Assembly: GCA_018262815.1 (NCBI GenBank)
Contig: JADFDN010000006.1
Location: 1 to 47,766 of the forward strand
Source of the DNA: Thiobacillus sp.
GTDB lineage: Bacteria > Pseudomonadota > Gammaproteobacteria > Burkholderiales > Thiobacillaceae
Direction of reading: 5' to 3'
DNA: 47,766 nt
Shown here: positions 29,972-38,229 of the stretch, one piece after another
Layout of the letters: every line of letters begins with the position of its first letter
How positions within the stretch are numbered: position 1 is the stretch's first letter
Notes under the pieces: generated by a model
The model's database searches: none
Seen by the model: the letters and a program-made list of their open reading frames with translations, nothing else
What the model was told of the DNA's origin: nothing
Translations under genes and position numbers: made by a program

Positions 29972-32653
29972 GTGAAATTTGCTTTAAAACCCCTTGCCGC
30001 GTGCATGGCGGCTTCATTCGGCCTGGCGACTCTCAACGTCTGGGGCGCCCCGCCCACCACTCCACCCGTACAGAGCCAGAACCCCAACGCAATCCCGCAG
30101 GGTGCCGGCAGTCCAACCGCCACAGCCCCCCTCGTGTTGGCCACCCGCCCGATGACCTCGGTGTTCCCGACCCAGCCGAAAGAGTTTCCGGGTATCCCCT
30201 GGGGCTCTTTCCTGCTGTATCCGGAAGTTTCGCTGGCGGTCACCTACGACGACAACATCTACGCCGAGCGCCCGTTCCTGACCCCCGATCGCACCTATGT
30301 GACCGAGGACGTGGTCTACACCCTGTCGCCGTCGTTGGAACTGAAATCCAACTGGAGGCAGCATGCACTGAATCTCGACCTCGGCGCCGACCTCGACCGC
30401 TATCAACGGCACGACTCGGAAGACGTCGACGACTACTGGCTGGGTTTCGACGGGCACTATGATTTCAGCGCCCGCACCAACATTTTCGGCGGCGCCCGCC
30501 ACAGCCGCGACCACGAAGACCGTTCCACCCCCGGCACGCTGCTGACTCAGCTCGAGCCGACTCGCTACGACCACAAGGAAGCCCACCTCGGCGTGGCGCA
30601 TGCGTTCGGCGCCTTTCGCCTGCGCGTCGGCGGCACCTGGGACCAGTACGACTACAAGAACGGCGCACTGAGCAGCGGCGCCGTCGTGCCCAACGACTAC
30701 CGCGACCACGACCTGAGCTCGCTGGGCGCGCGTCTGGGGTATGTCCTGTCTCCCCGTTACGAAGTGTTCGGACAGTTCGCCACCGACGACCGCGAATACG
30801 ACAACCTGATCACCGGCCAGCTGTTCAACCGCGATTCCGACGGCTACCGCGTTGCGGCAGGCATGAAATTCACCCGGCAGCCGCAGCGCCTTGCCGGCGA
30901 AGTGTTCGCCGGCGTGATGCGCCAGGATTACGACCACGCCGCCTTCGGCGATCTCAGCAAGCCCTATTTCGGCGCTCTGGCGGTGTGGAAGCCCACTTCG
31001 CTGACGACCGTGACCGGTTTCATCGACCGCTCGCTGGAAGAAACCACCGTCAACGACGGCGCTGCCGACTACGCTTCCGGCTCGCTCGACACCACCTACG
31101 GCTTCGAGGTGGAGCGCCGCCTGTCCAGCAAGCTGTCGGTCAGCGGCCGCGCTGCCTACACGAAAAGCGATTTCCAGAGCTTTGACCGCAGCGACGACAT
31201 CATCGACGCCGGCGCCGGCCTGCGCTACTACGTGATGCCGACCGTGTTCGTCGGCGCCGACCTGCGCATCATCGATCGCGACTCCAGCGACCTGGGCGCC
31301 CAGTACAGCCGCAACCAGGTCATGGTCAGCGTCGGCTACACGCCGGCACGCAACCGCGATTACTCGATCATCCCCGAGCGCGAGGCCGGTGCCCCTGCCG
31401 CACCGCGCGCCAAGGGCACGTTCTCCGGCTTCTATGCCGGCGCCCAGATGGGCCACGGCGGGCTGACCACCGCCACCTTCGGTCCGCGCGACGGCGGCGG
31501 CTCCGATGACGCCGACATGGGGGCCTTCGGCGCCAGCTACGGCCTGTTCGCCGGCTGGGGCACCGAGATCAACAACTGGACGCTCGGCCTGGAGATCGAT
31601 GTCGGCGACAGCAATGCCGGCTGGTATCACAAGAAGGACAAAGCGACTGCGCCCACCATGTACGTGGACAAGGAAGACAGCCTGGGCCTGAGCGCCCGCG
31701 TCGGCTACCTGCTCGACGGCGGCATGCTCTACGGCAAGCTTGGTGCGGTGCGGACCCGCTTCCACACCTACGACACGGACAACGACAACGTCGCCGGTGC
31801 ATTCGACGACAAGCACCGCGAGACCGGCACCCGCATCGGCCTCGGCATGGAAATTCCGGCCTCGCGCAAGCTGTTCGTGCGCACCGACTACAGCTATACC
31901 CGCTACGACGACTACGGCGTGACCTACCAGCCGCTGCTCGGCGGCCCGGTCACCGAATCCTTCGAAACCAGCGACGCCGTCTTCAGCCTTGGCCTCGGCT
32001 GGCGCTTCGGCGGCGCACGTCCTGAGGTCGCCACCCGCCCGGCTACCGAGTTGCGCGGCCTCTACGCCGGCGCCCATCTCGGCCACGGCACGCTCGGTAC
32101 CGAACTGACCGGCGTGCACAACACTGTCAGCGCCCCCGCCGCATTTACCGGAGACTTCGCCAACACGGGCTTCACCGGCGGCTTCTTCGCCGGCTACGGC
32201 CACACCGTCAACCAGCTCTATGTCGGCGTGGAACTGGAGGCCGAGGCGGCCAACTTCGGCTGGGAGCACGAGCGGGTGACCGGCGGCGCTGGCGGGCGCG
32301 ACTTCGCGGTCGACAAGCGCGGCGGCTACGGCGCCAGCCTGCGCGTCGGCTACGTGCTGCCCAACGGCGGCCTGCTGTACGGCCGCGTCGGTGCGGTGCA
32401 GACCCGCTTCAATACCTTCTACGACCGCGGTGCCAGTGGCCCGATCAACGTCAGCAACACGCTGGACGGCACCCGCTTCGGCCTCGGCGCCGAAATCCCG
32501 GCCTCGCAGAATGCGTTCGTGAGGATGGATTACAGCTACACCCGCTACGGCGATGCAGTCCCCATCCTCTCCAACCCCGCGGGAGATCCGGACGACATGA
32601 ACTTCGACAACAGCGAAAGCCTGGTTCGCCTGGGTCTCGGTTTCCGCTTCTGA
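29972..32653 (+). CDS. Outer-membrane protein with three predicted beta-barrel domains
   Basis: The 893-residue protein has a signal peptide (ends near NVWGAPP) and a proline-rich stretch. A first barrel of the Omp_b-brl_2 type spans about 80-460 (PEVSLAVTYDDNIYAERPFL to NQVMVSVGYTPAR). Two related eight-stranded OmpA/porin-like barrels follow, at about 480-680 (SGFYAGAQMGHGGLTTATFG) and 690-893 (RGLYAGAHLGHGTLGTELTG). Both end in the same pattern (FVRTDYSYTRYDDYG, FVRMDYSYTRYGDAV), and the C terminus is LVRLGLGFRF, with the final Phe recognised by BamA. The start is GTG with GGAG before it. A CCGGCAGT/ACTGCCGG hairpin (32663-32685) follows. The function is unknown; the gene neighbours suggest a cell-surface system. 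Confidence 0.82.
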   Translation: MKFALKPLAACMAASFGLATLNVWGAPPTTPPVQSQNPNAIPQGAGSPTATAPLVLATRPMTSVFPTQPKEFPGIPWGSFLLYPEVSLAVTYDDNIYAERPFLTPDRTYVTEDVVYTLSPSLELKSNWRQHALNLDLGADLDRYQRHDSEDVDDYWLGFDGHYDFSARTNIFGGARHSRDHEDRSTPGTLLTQLEPTRYDHKEAHLGVAHAFGAFRLRVGGTWDQYDYKNGALSSGAVVPNDYRDHDLSSLGARLGYVLSPRYEVFGQFATDDREYDNLITGQLFNRDSDGYRVAAGMKFTRQPQRLAGEVFAGVMRQDYDHAAFGDLSKPYFGALAVWKPTSLTTVTGFIDRSLEETTVNDGAADYASGSLDTTYGFEVERRLSSKLSVSGRAAYTKSDFQSFDRSDDIIDAGAGLRYYVMPTVFVGADLRIIDRDSSDLGAQYSRNQVMVSVGYTPARNRDYSIIPEREAGAPAAPRAKGTFSGFYAGAQMGHGGLTTATFGPRDGGGSDDADMGAFGASYGLFAGWGTEINNWTLGLEIDVGDSNAGWYHKKDKATAPTMYVDKEDSLGLSARVGYLLDGGMLYGKLGAVRTRFHTYDTDNDNVAGAFDDKHRETGTRIGLGMEIPASRKLFVRTDYSYTRYDDYGVTYQPLLGGPVTESFETSDAVFSLGLGWRFGGARPEVATRPATELRGLYAGAHLGHGTLGTELTGVHNTVSAPAAFTGDFANTGFTGGFFAGYGHTVNQLYVGVELEAEAANFGWEHERVTGGAGGRDFAVDKRGGYGASLRVGYVLPNGGLLYGRVGAVQTRFNTFYDRGASGPINVSNTLDGTRFGLGAEIPASQNAFVRMDYSYTRYGDAVPILSNPAGDPDDMNFDNSESLVRLGLGFRF

Positions 32654-32688
32654 ACACGCATCCCGGCAGTTAAAAAAACTGCCGGCGA

Positions 32689-32702
32689 TTGCGAAAAATC
32701 AA
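32689..32702. promoter_or_regulatory. FNR-type palindrome before the Gly/Lys-rich secreted protein gene
   Basis: TTGCGAAAAATCAA matches TTGAT-N4-ATCAA at eight of ten bases. Exactly 22 bases after it stands TAGTCT (32725-32730), a possible -10 element, so the box would be centred at about -41.5, the classical position for FNR activation. Confidence 0.55.
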
Positions 32703-32816
32703 TGGGGCTTTTAAAAAGAGTTGCTAGTCTGAAATTGTAGTAACAATGTTTTTGGGGCTGGTTGCAAAGCCGGAAACAAAAGGTCGGATGTCAATTAATA
32801 AATTCAGGAGAGTTAC

Positions 32817-34022
32817 ATGACACACCCCGCATTCAATATCAAAAAACTGATCCTCGCCGGCAGCGCCGTATTCACCCTGCTTGCCGTGCCGATGGTCGTG
32901 AATACCGTGACCGGTCTGGATCTGGGCGTGATTTCGTCCGCTCAGGCAGCCGAAGACGGCGGCGCCAAGAAAGGCAGCGCCAACAAGGGCGGTGCCAAGA
33001 AAGGTGCAGCCAACAAAGGCGGCCAGGGCAAGGGCAGCGACAAGATTTTCCGCGCACCGGTCTCGGGCGAAGAGGAAGACAGCGACCGTCCGGTGTGGGC
33101 GGGCGTCAAGGGCGGCAAGTCGGGCGGCGGCGGCAAGCCGGCGGGCGCCGGCAGCAAGAAGGGTGACCTGTTTGGCGACATGGTCGTGATTCTGCGCGAC
33201 TCCAATGGCGCGCCAGTTCTGGATCCCGTTACCGGTCTGGTTCAGGTGATCGCGTATTACTACCCCACGGGCAGCACCACCTTGGTGCCGCTGAAGGATG
33301 CAGCAGGCAATTTGGTGGTGATTCCCTACGTGGGCGACGAGTTGGCGAAAACAGTCACCATCGGCACGACGACGTATGAAGTCTATGGCGCCGAAGTCGA
33401 CCTCGGCCGCCTGAGCGTGGCGCGTGCACCGGAAAAGGTGCTGTCGCACTCGCTGGACGAGGCGCTCACCAAACTGACCGCAACCGGTGTCGTGATCGGG
33501 CTGGACGCGGCCGGCCGTGTGACGGTGAACGGCGTCGCCATCGACTCGCCACTGGAGAACCTGGCGCTGTATGACGCATACATGACGGGAACGCTTCCGG
33601 CCGCGCTCATGACCACGCTGAGCACGATCAAGCTCAACCCCGCCGCCCTGCTTGCAGCCGCTGCGGACAAGACCGGCGACATCAGCGTCGACACCGTGGT
33701 CTACATGAACTCCATCCTGGGGATCAACGTGGATCCGACCAACTTCACCACGTACTACAACTTCGACACCTACAACTACGATCGCACGACGACGTGGAGC
33801 ACGGTGAAAGCGGAGGTTCTGGTGAAGCAGGAAGATGGTTCGTTCAAGGTTGAAGAGGTTAACGTCTATGACACCCTGTTCGACACCGACGGCGATGGCA
33901 AAGGCGACAATTGGTCGGATCCGACGCCTGCCGTCGGCGATGCGGGTGCGGACGATTTCGCCACCGCGGCGGACGACTACCTGACCGTGATCCAGTTCAT
34001 TCACGACAACGCAGTTCGTTAA
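32817..34022 (+). CDS. Secreted protein with Gly/Lys/Ala-rich repeats, function unknown
   Basis: The 401-residue protein has a long signal peptide (ends near ISSAQAAEDG), then a low-complexity region of about 35 residues with repeats such as AKKGSANKGG and AKKGAANKGG. SDKIFRAPVSGEEEDSD and a second Gly/Lys run follow. The rest (about 120-401) is a soluble domain rich in Val/Thr/Asp, with TDGDGKGDN-like acidic turn DTDGDGKGDN near residue 365 that could bind calcium. I do not recognise the family. AGGAG precedes the ATG by six bases. It is followed by a GC hairpin (34032-34051) and then the His-rich gene, so the two may be cotranscribed. Confidence 0.75.
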   Translation: MTHPAFNIKKLILAGSAVFTLLAVPMVVNTVTGLDLGVISSAQAAEDGGAKKGSANKGGAKKGAANKGGQGKGSDKIFRAPVSGEEEDSDRPVWAGVKGGKSGGGGKPAGAGSKKGDLFGDMVVILRDSNGAPVLDPVTGLVQVIAYYYPTGSTTLVPLKDAAGNLVVIPYVGDELAKTVTIGTTTYEVYGAEVDLGRLSVARAPEKVLSHSLDEALTKLTATGVVIGLDAAGRVTVNGVAIDSPLENLALYDAYMTGTLPAALMTTLSTIKLNPAALLAAAADKTGDISVDTVVYMNSILGINVDPTNFTTYYNFDTYNYDRTTTWSTVKAEVLVKQEDGSFKVEEVNVYDTLFDTDGDGKGDNWSDPTPAVGDAGADDFATAADDYLTVIQFIHDNAVR

Positions 34023-34077
34023 TCGCCAGGCCGGGCGGCTTGCCGCCCGGTGCATCACACGCACCAGGAGTATCTGC

Positions 34078-34404
34078 ATGAACGCTTACAGCAAAGGGGC
34101 AATGATCGCGTTGCTGGCTGCAGGCCTGGCAACGGGCACTGCAACCGCCTACGCGGCCGACAGCCACGACGACGGCCATTCGTCCGGCCACACCTCGGGT
34201 GGCAAGGGCAAGGGACCGAAGTACATGGGTGGCGACCGCGGCTCCAGCCACGGCAGCAGCTCGCACAAGGGCGGCAGTTCGCACCATGACGGTTCGGAAG
34301 GCGGCAGCAAGTCGGTGGAAGGCAAGATTTTCCACGGCAAGGCGGGCGGAGCCGGCGGCCACGACGATGGCGGCCATGAAGACGGCACCGAGCACATCCA
34401 TTGA
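34078..34404 (+). CDS. Small secreted His/Gly/Ser-rich protein, function unknown
   Basis: The 108-residue protein has a signal peptide (ends ATAYAAD), then a mature part made mostly of Gly, Ser, His, Lys and Asp (SHDDGHSSGHTSGGKGKGPK), and ends GGHEDGTEHIH. A KIF motif in SVEGKIFHGKAGG echoes SDKIFRAP in the preceding protein. About 17 histidines in the mature part suggest metal binding, for example nickel, copper or zinc; this is inferred from composition only. AGGAG lies before the ATG and a strong terminator follows. Confidence 0.72.
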   Translation: MNAYSKGAMIALLAAGLATGTATAYAADSHDDGHSSGHTSGGKGKGPKYMGGDRGSSHGSSSHKGGSSHHDGSEGGSKSVEGKIFHGKAGGAGGHDDGGHEDGTEHIH

Positions 34405-34429
34405 TCTAACTGTCAGGCCGTTGCACGGG

Positions 34430-34462
34430 AAAGGGGCGCACATCGTGTGCCCCTTTCTTTTT
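34430..34462 (+). terminator. Terminator after the His-rich gene
   Basis: AAAGGGGCGCAC (34430-34441) pairs with GTGTGCCCCTTT (34445-34456) around a three-base loop, with one G-U pair, and is followed by CTTTTT. Confidence 0.88.
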
Positions 34463-34656
34463 GCTGCGTCCCGACAAGCGCACCCGGGTCTTCCAGCCGG
34501 GACGAAACACACTGTCACACACCGAAACGGTCAGGACACGCCGCAGACACCCCGCTTCCCTATGATGCATCCCATCAGCGGACGCGAACGCACCGAAAGG
34601 CGAGCGCAGCACGCTGAGTAACACGCTCTGTTTACATCTTCAAAAGGAAACCGGTT

Positions 34657-34827
34657 ATGAAAAGCGTCATTCAAGTTGCAGTTCTCACCTCCCTGCTGGC
34701 CTCGTTCTCGGCATTTGCTCACCACCCTGCCGAAGACATCGTCGACGAAGACATCTACCTGATGATCGATGAGAACGTGGCCGACACGCCGCACGCCGAT
34801 CTGGATTTCTCCAGCATGGGGCGTTAA
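34657..34827 (+). CDS. Small secreted protein of 56 residues, function unknown
   Basis: The product begins MKSVIQVAVLTSLLASFSAF, a complete signal peptide likely cut after SAFA, and the mature part is about 35 acidic residues (HHPAEDIVDEDIYLMIDENV and onward to FSSMGR). AAAAGGAAA lies six bases before the ATG. A TATGAT sequence at 34561-34566 may be the -10 element. A strong terminator follows. I do not know the family. The acidic patches and two histidines would suit metal or cation binding. Confidence 0.7.
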   Translation: MKSVIQVAVLTSLLASFSAFAHHPAEDIVDEDIYLMIDENVADTPHADLDFSSMGR

Positions 34828-34884
34828 GCACAGCAGCAAAGCGGGCGGGAACGCGTTTTCCGTCCTCTCCCTGGATGCTTCGAG

Positions 34885-34915
34885 GCCGGCCATCTGCAGA
34901 TGGCCGGCTTTTTTT
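34885..34915 (+). terminator. Terminator after the 56-residue gene
   Basis: A perfect 24-base palindrome at 34885-34908 (arms GCCGGCCATCTG and CAGATGGCCGGC) is followed by seven T residues. Confidence 0.9.
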
Positions 34916-34920
34916 CTGTC

Positions 34921-35292
34921 CTACCGTCGCGAAACGGATTCGCCGCGATAGACGCAACCCGAGTCGTGCGTCTCCATCACCCTGACCTCGCTCAGGCCGG
35001 TCAGCACGGGTTTGAGCTGCCGCCACAGCCATACCGCCAGGTTCTCGCTGGTAGGGTTGGCGAGCCCGGCGATGTCGTTCAGATTGCGATGATCGAGCGC
35101 CGCATGGATCGGCTGCCAGGCCGCCTCGATGTCGGCAAAATCGAGCACCCAGCCGAGCGTGGGGTCGATGTCGCCGCTGACGGTGAGCTCGACCCTGAAC
35201 GAATGGCCGTGCAGGCGCGAGCAGGGATGGGTGTCGGGCAGCGCGGGCAGGCGCCGGGCGCATTGCAGGTGGAAGACGCGGAAGATGTCCAT
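34921..35292 (-). CDS. queD: 6-carboxy-tetrahydropterin synthase-like protein (QueD family), one zinc His replaced
   Basis: The 123-residue protein matches QueD along its whole length: CSRLHGHSFRVELTVSGDID, GWVLDFADIEAAW, LDHRNLND, NPTSENLAVWLW and the C-terminal glutamate. QueD makes 6-carboxy-tetrahydropterin for queuosine and other deazapurines. The HGH zinc pair is kept, but the first zinc histidine, normally in an AAHRL motif, is arginine here (QCARRLPALPD). No other queuosine gene is nearby. It could be a working variant with a shifted ligand (H8 is close) or a protein with another role. Confidence 0.82.
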   Translation of the reverse strand: MDIFRVFHLQCARRLPALPDTHPCSRLHGHSFRVELTVSGDIDPTLGWVLDFADIEAAWQPIHAALDHRNLNDIAGLANPTSENLAVWLWRQLKPVLTGLSEVRVMETHDSGCVYRGESVSRR

Positions 35293-35399
35293 GCGGCATT
35301 CTCGCGCAAGACGATGCGGATGACCATGCGGGATGGTGACGGAATAGTTGCGCGTGCAGATAAACTACCGGTATTCCATTCTCATTGTTCGGAGTATCC

Positions 35400-35846
35400 A
35401 TGCCTGTGCCACGCCTGTTCGTCGCGACCACAACCGCCTTGATGCTACTGTCGATCAATGCCTGTTCCCGGGACAGCGGCCCGGCGCTGGCCGCCCCCGA
35501 GGCCTTTGCGCAGGCGCAGGCCGGCAAGCTGACCCTGATCGACATACGCCGCCCCGACGAGTGGCGGCAAACCGGCGTGGCCAAGGATGCGCTGCGCATC
35601 AACATGGCCCACCCGCAAGGCGCTTCCGGATTCGCGCAGCAGGTGGCGGCCGAAGTGGGCGGCGACAGGAACACGCCGATCGGCCTGATCTGCCGCACCG
35701 GCAACCGCACCACCCACATGCAGCACGCGCTGCGCAAAGCGGGCTTCACCCAGGTCTACAACATCAAGGAAGGCATGGTCGGCAGCAGCGCCGGCCCGGG
35801 CTGGATTGCGCGCGGCCTCCCGGTGGAGCCGTGCAAGACCTGCTGA
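35400..35846 (+). CDS. Rhodanese-domain lipoprotein
   Basis: The 148-residue protein has a lipoprotein-type signal (LMLLSINACSRD, with the Cys near 22) and one rhodanese domain with the active-site loop ICRTGNRT, whose cysteine would carry the persulfide. It also has LIDIRRPDEWRQTGV at the start of the fold. It is expected in the periplasm, attached to the membrane, where it could handle sulfane sulfur. GGAG precedes the ATG at 35400. The C terminus PCKTC adds two cysteines that could bind metal or form a disulfide. It is divergent from queD. Confidence 0.85.
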   Translation: MPVPRLFVATTTALMLLSINACSRDSGPALAAPEAFAQAQAGKLTLIDIRRPDEWRQTGVAKDALRINMAHPQGASGFAQQVAAEVGGDRNTPIGLICRTGNRTTHMQHALRKAGFTQVYNIKEGMVGSSAGPGWIARGLPVEPCKTC

Positions 35847-35865
35847 AGCCGTCGCGAATAACGCT

Positions 35866-36114
35866 TCAGCCCGGGCAACAGCCGTCCGGTTTGCCGCCCG
35901 CCTGGATCGGCGGGCAAGGCACGCTGCCATACGAACAGAATACGCAGCAGTCGCCGGGTCTGGGCTGCAGCAGCGTGTGGCACGCCTCGCACTCGTAATA
36001 CCACTGGCAGGCGTCGGCGGGCATGGTCTCGGTCTTGACGTGACCGCAGGCAGGACAGGTCAGCGTGGACTCCAGCACCACCGGGCGCCCCGCCTGCCGC
36101 CCTGCCCCGCTCAT
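35866..36114 (-). CDS. Small cysteine-rich zinc-ribbon-like protein (GDCCVFCSYGS family)
   Basis: The 82-residue protein has three cysteine pairs: CPACGHVKTETMP, YYECEACHTLLQP and GDCCVFCSYGSVPCPP. This pattern is recurrent in small proteobacterial proteins annotated only as GDCCVxC domain proteins. It is probably a zinc ribbon or small metal carrier. Its ATG overlaps the stop of the rubredoxin-reductase gene by four bases, so the two are coupled. The function is unknown; the context points to redox or mercury/sulfur stress. Confidence 0.72.
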   Translation of the reverse strand: MSGAGRQAGRPVVLESTLTCPACGHVKTETMPADACQWYYECEACHTLLQPRPGDCCVFCSYGSVPCPPIQAGGKPDGCCPG

Positions 36115-37247
36115 GCGGCGAGTTCCTTGACCAGGGTATTGCGTCGGCCGGTTTCGCTGCCGGTGAGCACGAAGCCCTGCAGGCGGCCTGCTTCGTCAGT
36201 ATGCAATGCGCAGACGCCGGTATCGCTGCATTCGACCTTCCAGCCGCCGGATGCGCCGATTTTCGGCGGCAGCACCGCCACCGGATGGGCCGGCGTCTTC
36301 ACCATCACCGGCATCGCCGGATACACCACCGGCGTGGGCGTGCCGGTGAGGGTGGCGGCGAGCGCGCGCGCCTGCACCATCAGCGGTTGCACATAGGGCA
36401 GGTTGAGGCCTTCGACTTCGGCGCAGTCGCCCATCGCATAGACGTTGTTCACCCCCGTTTCGAGCAGGCGGTCGGTCTGGATGCCGCGACCGGCAGGAAT
36501 GCCGGCCGCCTGCGCCAACTGGGTGCGCGGACGCAGGCCGATTGCCGACAGCACGACATCGGCTTCGATGGCGTCGCCGTTGTCGAGCACGACCTGATAG
36601 CCGTTCGCTGTCCGCTCGACGCTTTGACCGCTGCGCCCGAAATGCCAAGTCACGCCCAGCGCGGCCAGGCTGTCGGCCAGGCGCTGCCCGGCTTCCACCG
36701 GCAGCAGCCGCTCCAGCGGCCAGGCACCCAGATGCACCACGTCGACCTTGAAGCCGGCGTGCAGCAGGTCGTTGGCGAACTCGCAGCCGATCAGGCCGCC
36801 GCCGAGCACGGTAACGCGCTGCTTACCGTCGATGGCACGGCGAAACGCCGCGTAGTCGGCGAGGTCGTTCACCGCCAGCACGTCGGCCGCGCCGCTGCCG
36901 GACAGGCCATGCGGGAACGGGTCGGCACCGAGGGCGAGCACCAGCTTGGCGTATTCCAGTTCGCCGCCGTCGGTGCGGATCCGCTGCGCCCGGGTGTCGA
37001 TCGCCGTGACGCGGGTGTGCGCAAGCACCGTGGCGTTGTGGTCCATCGCCATTTTCTCCGCAGCGGCGCTGGCCAGTGCCGCCGCCGTCCTGCCGGTGGC
37101 GAGCGCGTTGGACAGGTTGGGTTTGGAGTAGAAGGCGCCGTCGTCCGCCGTGACGAGCGTGACCGGAATTTCCGCGTCGCGCTTGCGGATCTCCTTCAGC
37201 AGGGTATAGCCGGCGAGGCCGGAACCGACAATGACGATGGGGGGCAT
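36111..37247 (-). CDS. NAD(P)H:rubredoxin reductase-like flavoprotein
   Basis: The 378-residue protein begins MPPIVIVGSGLAGYTLLKEI, the FAD-binding motif, and has the NAD(P)H motif VTVLGGGLIGCEFANDL and the second FAD motif NNVYAMGDCAEV. The length and the C-terminal domain (KTPAHPVAVLPPKIG) suit rubredoxin reductases. Rubredoxin and rubrerythrin genes lie directly upstream in the same direction, so electrons likely run from NADH to rubredoxin and then to rubrerythrin. The start at 37247 is immediately before the FAD motif. Confidence 0.9.
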   Translation of the reverse strand: MPPIVIVGSGLAGYTLLKEIRKRDAEIPVTLVTADDGAFYSKPNLSNALATGRTAAALASAAAEKMAMDHNATVLAHTRVTAIDTRAQRIRTDGGELEYAKLVLALGADPFPHGLSGSGAADVLAVNDLADYAAFRRAIDGKQRVTVLGGGLIGCEFANDLLHAGFKVDVVHLGAWPLERLLPVEAGQRLADSLAALGVTWHFGRSGQSVERTANGYQVVLDNGDAIEADVVLSAIGLRPRTQLAQAAGIPAGRGIQTDRLLETGVNNVYAMGDCAEVEGLNLPYVQPLMVQARALAATLTGTPTPVVYPAMPVMVKTPAHPVAVLPPKIGASGGWKVECSDTGVCALHTDEAGRLQGFVLTGSETGRRNTLVKELAA

Positions 37248-37304
37248 GCAATTCTCCTGGGTATGGGGGACCGCGTCAGGCGCGGCCCCGGGGTCGGGAC
37301 GAAG

Positions 37305-37478
37305 TCAGGCTGCGGTGACTTCGACCATCTCGAAATCGGCCTTGGAGACGCCGCAGTCCGGGCATTCCCAGCTCTCCGGCACGTCTTCCCAGCGGGTGCC
37401 GGGGGCGATGCCGTGCTCCGGGTCGCCTTTCGATTCGTCGTAGATGTAACCGCAAACGATACATTGCCAAGCTTTCAT
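37305..37478 (-). CDS. Rubredoxin
   Basis: The 57-residue protein has the two iron-binding pairs [11 protein letters not shown] and [11 protein letters not shown] and the usual WEDVPESW segment. It is a one-electron carrier in the cytoplasm. AAAGGA precedes the ATG at 37478. It lies between the rubrerythrin and rubredoxin-reductase genes, so it presumably connects the two. Confidence 0.96.
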   Translation of the reverse strand: MKAWQCIVCGYIYDESKGDPEHGIAPGTRWEDVPESWECPDCGVSKADFEMVEVTAA

Positions 37479-37520
37479 GATGTGTCCTTTCAAGTCGTTG
37501 AGTAGTATTCAGTGATCCGC

Positions 37521-37994
37521 TCAGGCGGCAATCGCGTCCTTTTGCGCCTGATAGTGCTTCGCGTGCTTCTCTTCCACCTTGGCCAGCGCGGCGAAACGCT
37601 TGGCGGCTTTTTCCAGCACGCTCTTGAACATCTCGGCATGCCCCTTCGATTCGGCGATCTGCTCGTCCATCTCGGCCACCGCAGCGGTATTGCCCTCGAT
37701 CATCGCCTCGTGGCGGAACTTGGGGTACATCTCGGTGTATTCGTAGGTTTCACCGTCGATCGCGTACTGCAGGCACTTGGCCGGCGTCATCGTCTCGTCG
37801 GAGAACAGCAGTTCGGCGTGGCCGAAGGCGTGCAGGATTTCCTGCGCCGCGGTGTCCTCGAACACCTTGGCGGTGGCTTCGTCGCCCGCCTTGCGGCACT
37901 GGCGCGCGAACCACATGTACTTGATGTGGGCCATGGATTCGCCGGCGAAGGCGGCTTCCAGGTTCTGGATGGTCGGGGACTTCGTGTTCTGCAT
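37521..37994 (-). CDS. Rubrerythrin without rubredoxin domain
   Basis: The 157-residue protein is a ferritin-like four-helix bundle with diiron ligands in LEAAFAGESMAHIKYMWF, AAQEILHAFGHAE and KVEEKHAKHYQ. The usual C-terminal rubredoxin domain of classical rubrerythrin is missing; the separate rubredoxin gene downstream replaces it. The enzyme reduces hydrogen peroxide to water. AGGAGCG lies before the ATG. An AGATTATC inverted repeat (38050-38082) upstream may be the operator. Confidence 0.93.
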   Translation of the reverse strand: MQNTKSPTIQNLEAAFAGESMAHIKYMWFARQCRKAGDEATAKVFEDTAAQEILHAFGHAELLFSDETMTPAKCLQYAIDGETYEYTEMYPKFRHEAMIEGNTAAVAEMDEQIAESKGHAEMFKSVLEKAAKRFAALAKVEEKHAKHYQAQKDAIAA

Positions 37995-38049
37995 GATTCG
38001 CTCCTGTGTGGTTGATTTGCAATGTCAATCAAGACAGGAGCAATATTAG

Positions 38050-38082
38050 AGATTATCAATACACCGATCTAACGGATAATCT
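38050..38082. promoter_or_regulatory. Inverted repeat in the rubrerythrin promoter region
   Basis: AGATTATC (38050-38057) and GATAATCT (38075-38082) are perfect inverted copies 17 bases apart, about 60-90 bases before the rubrerythrin start. The layout suits a LysR-type or similar dimeric regulator. The protein that binds is unknown. Confidence 0.45.
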
Positions 38083-38229
38083 GGATGATATCGATTGAAG
38101 TCATCAATCAGGGATCCCATTCCCACTACAGGCTGTGCAACACTGCCACCCTACTCCGGACCCCGCCATGCCCCACCTGCCGAGCGCCTCCTCCGCTGCC
38201 ACAGCCACCCACCCGGCGGCAGGACGCTG

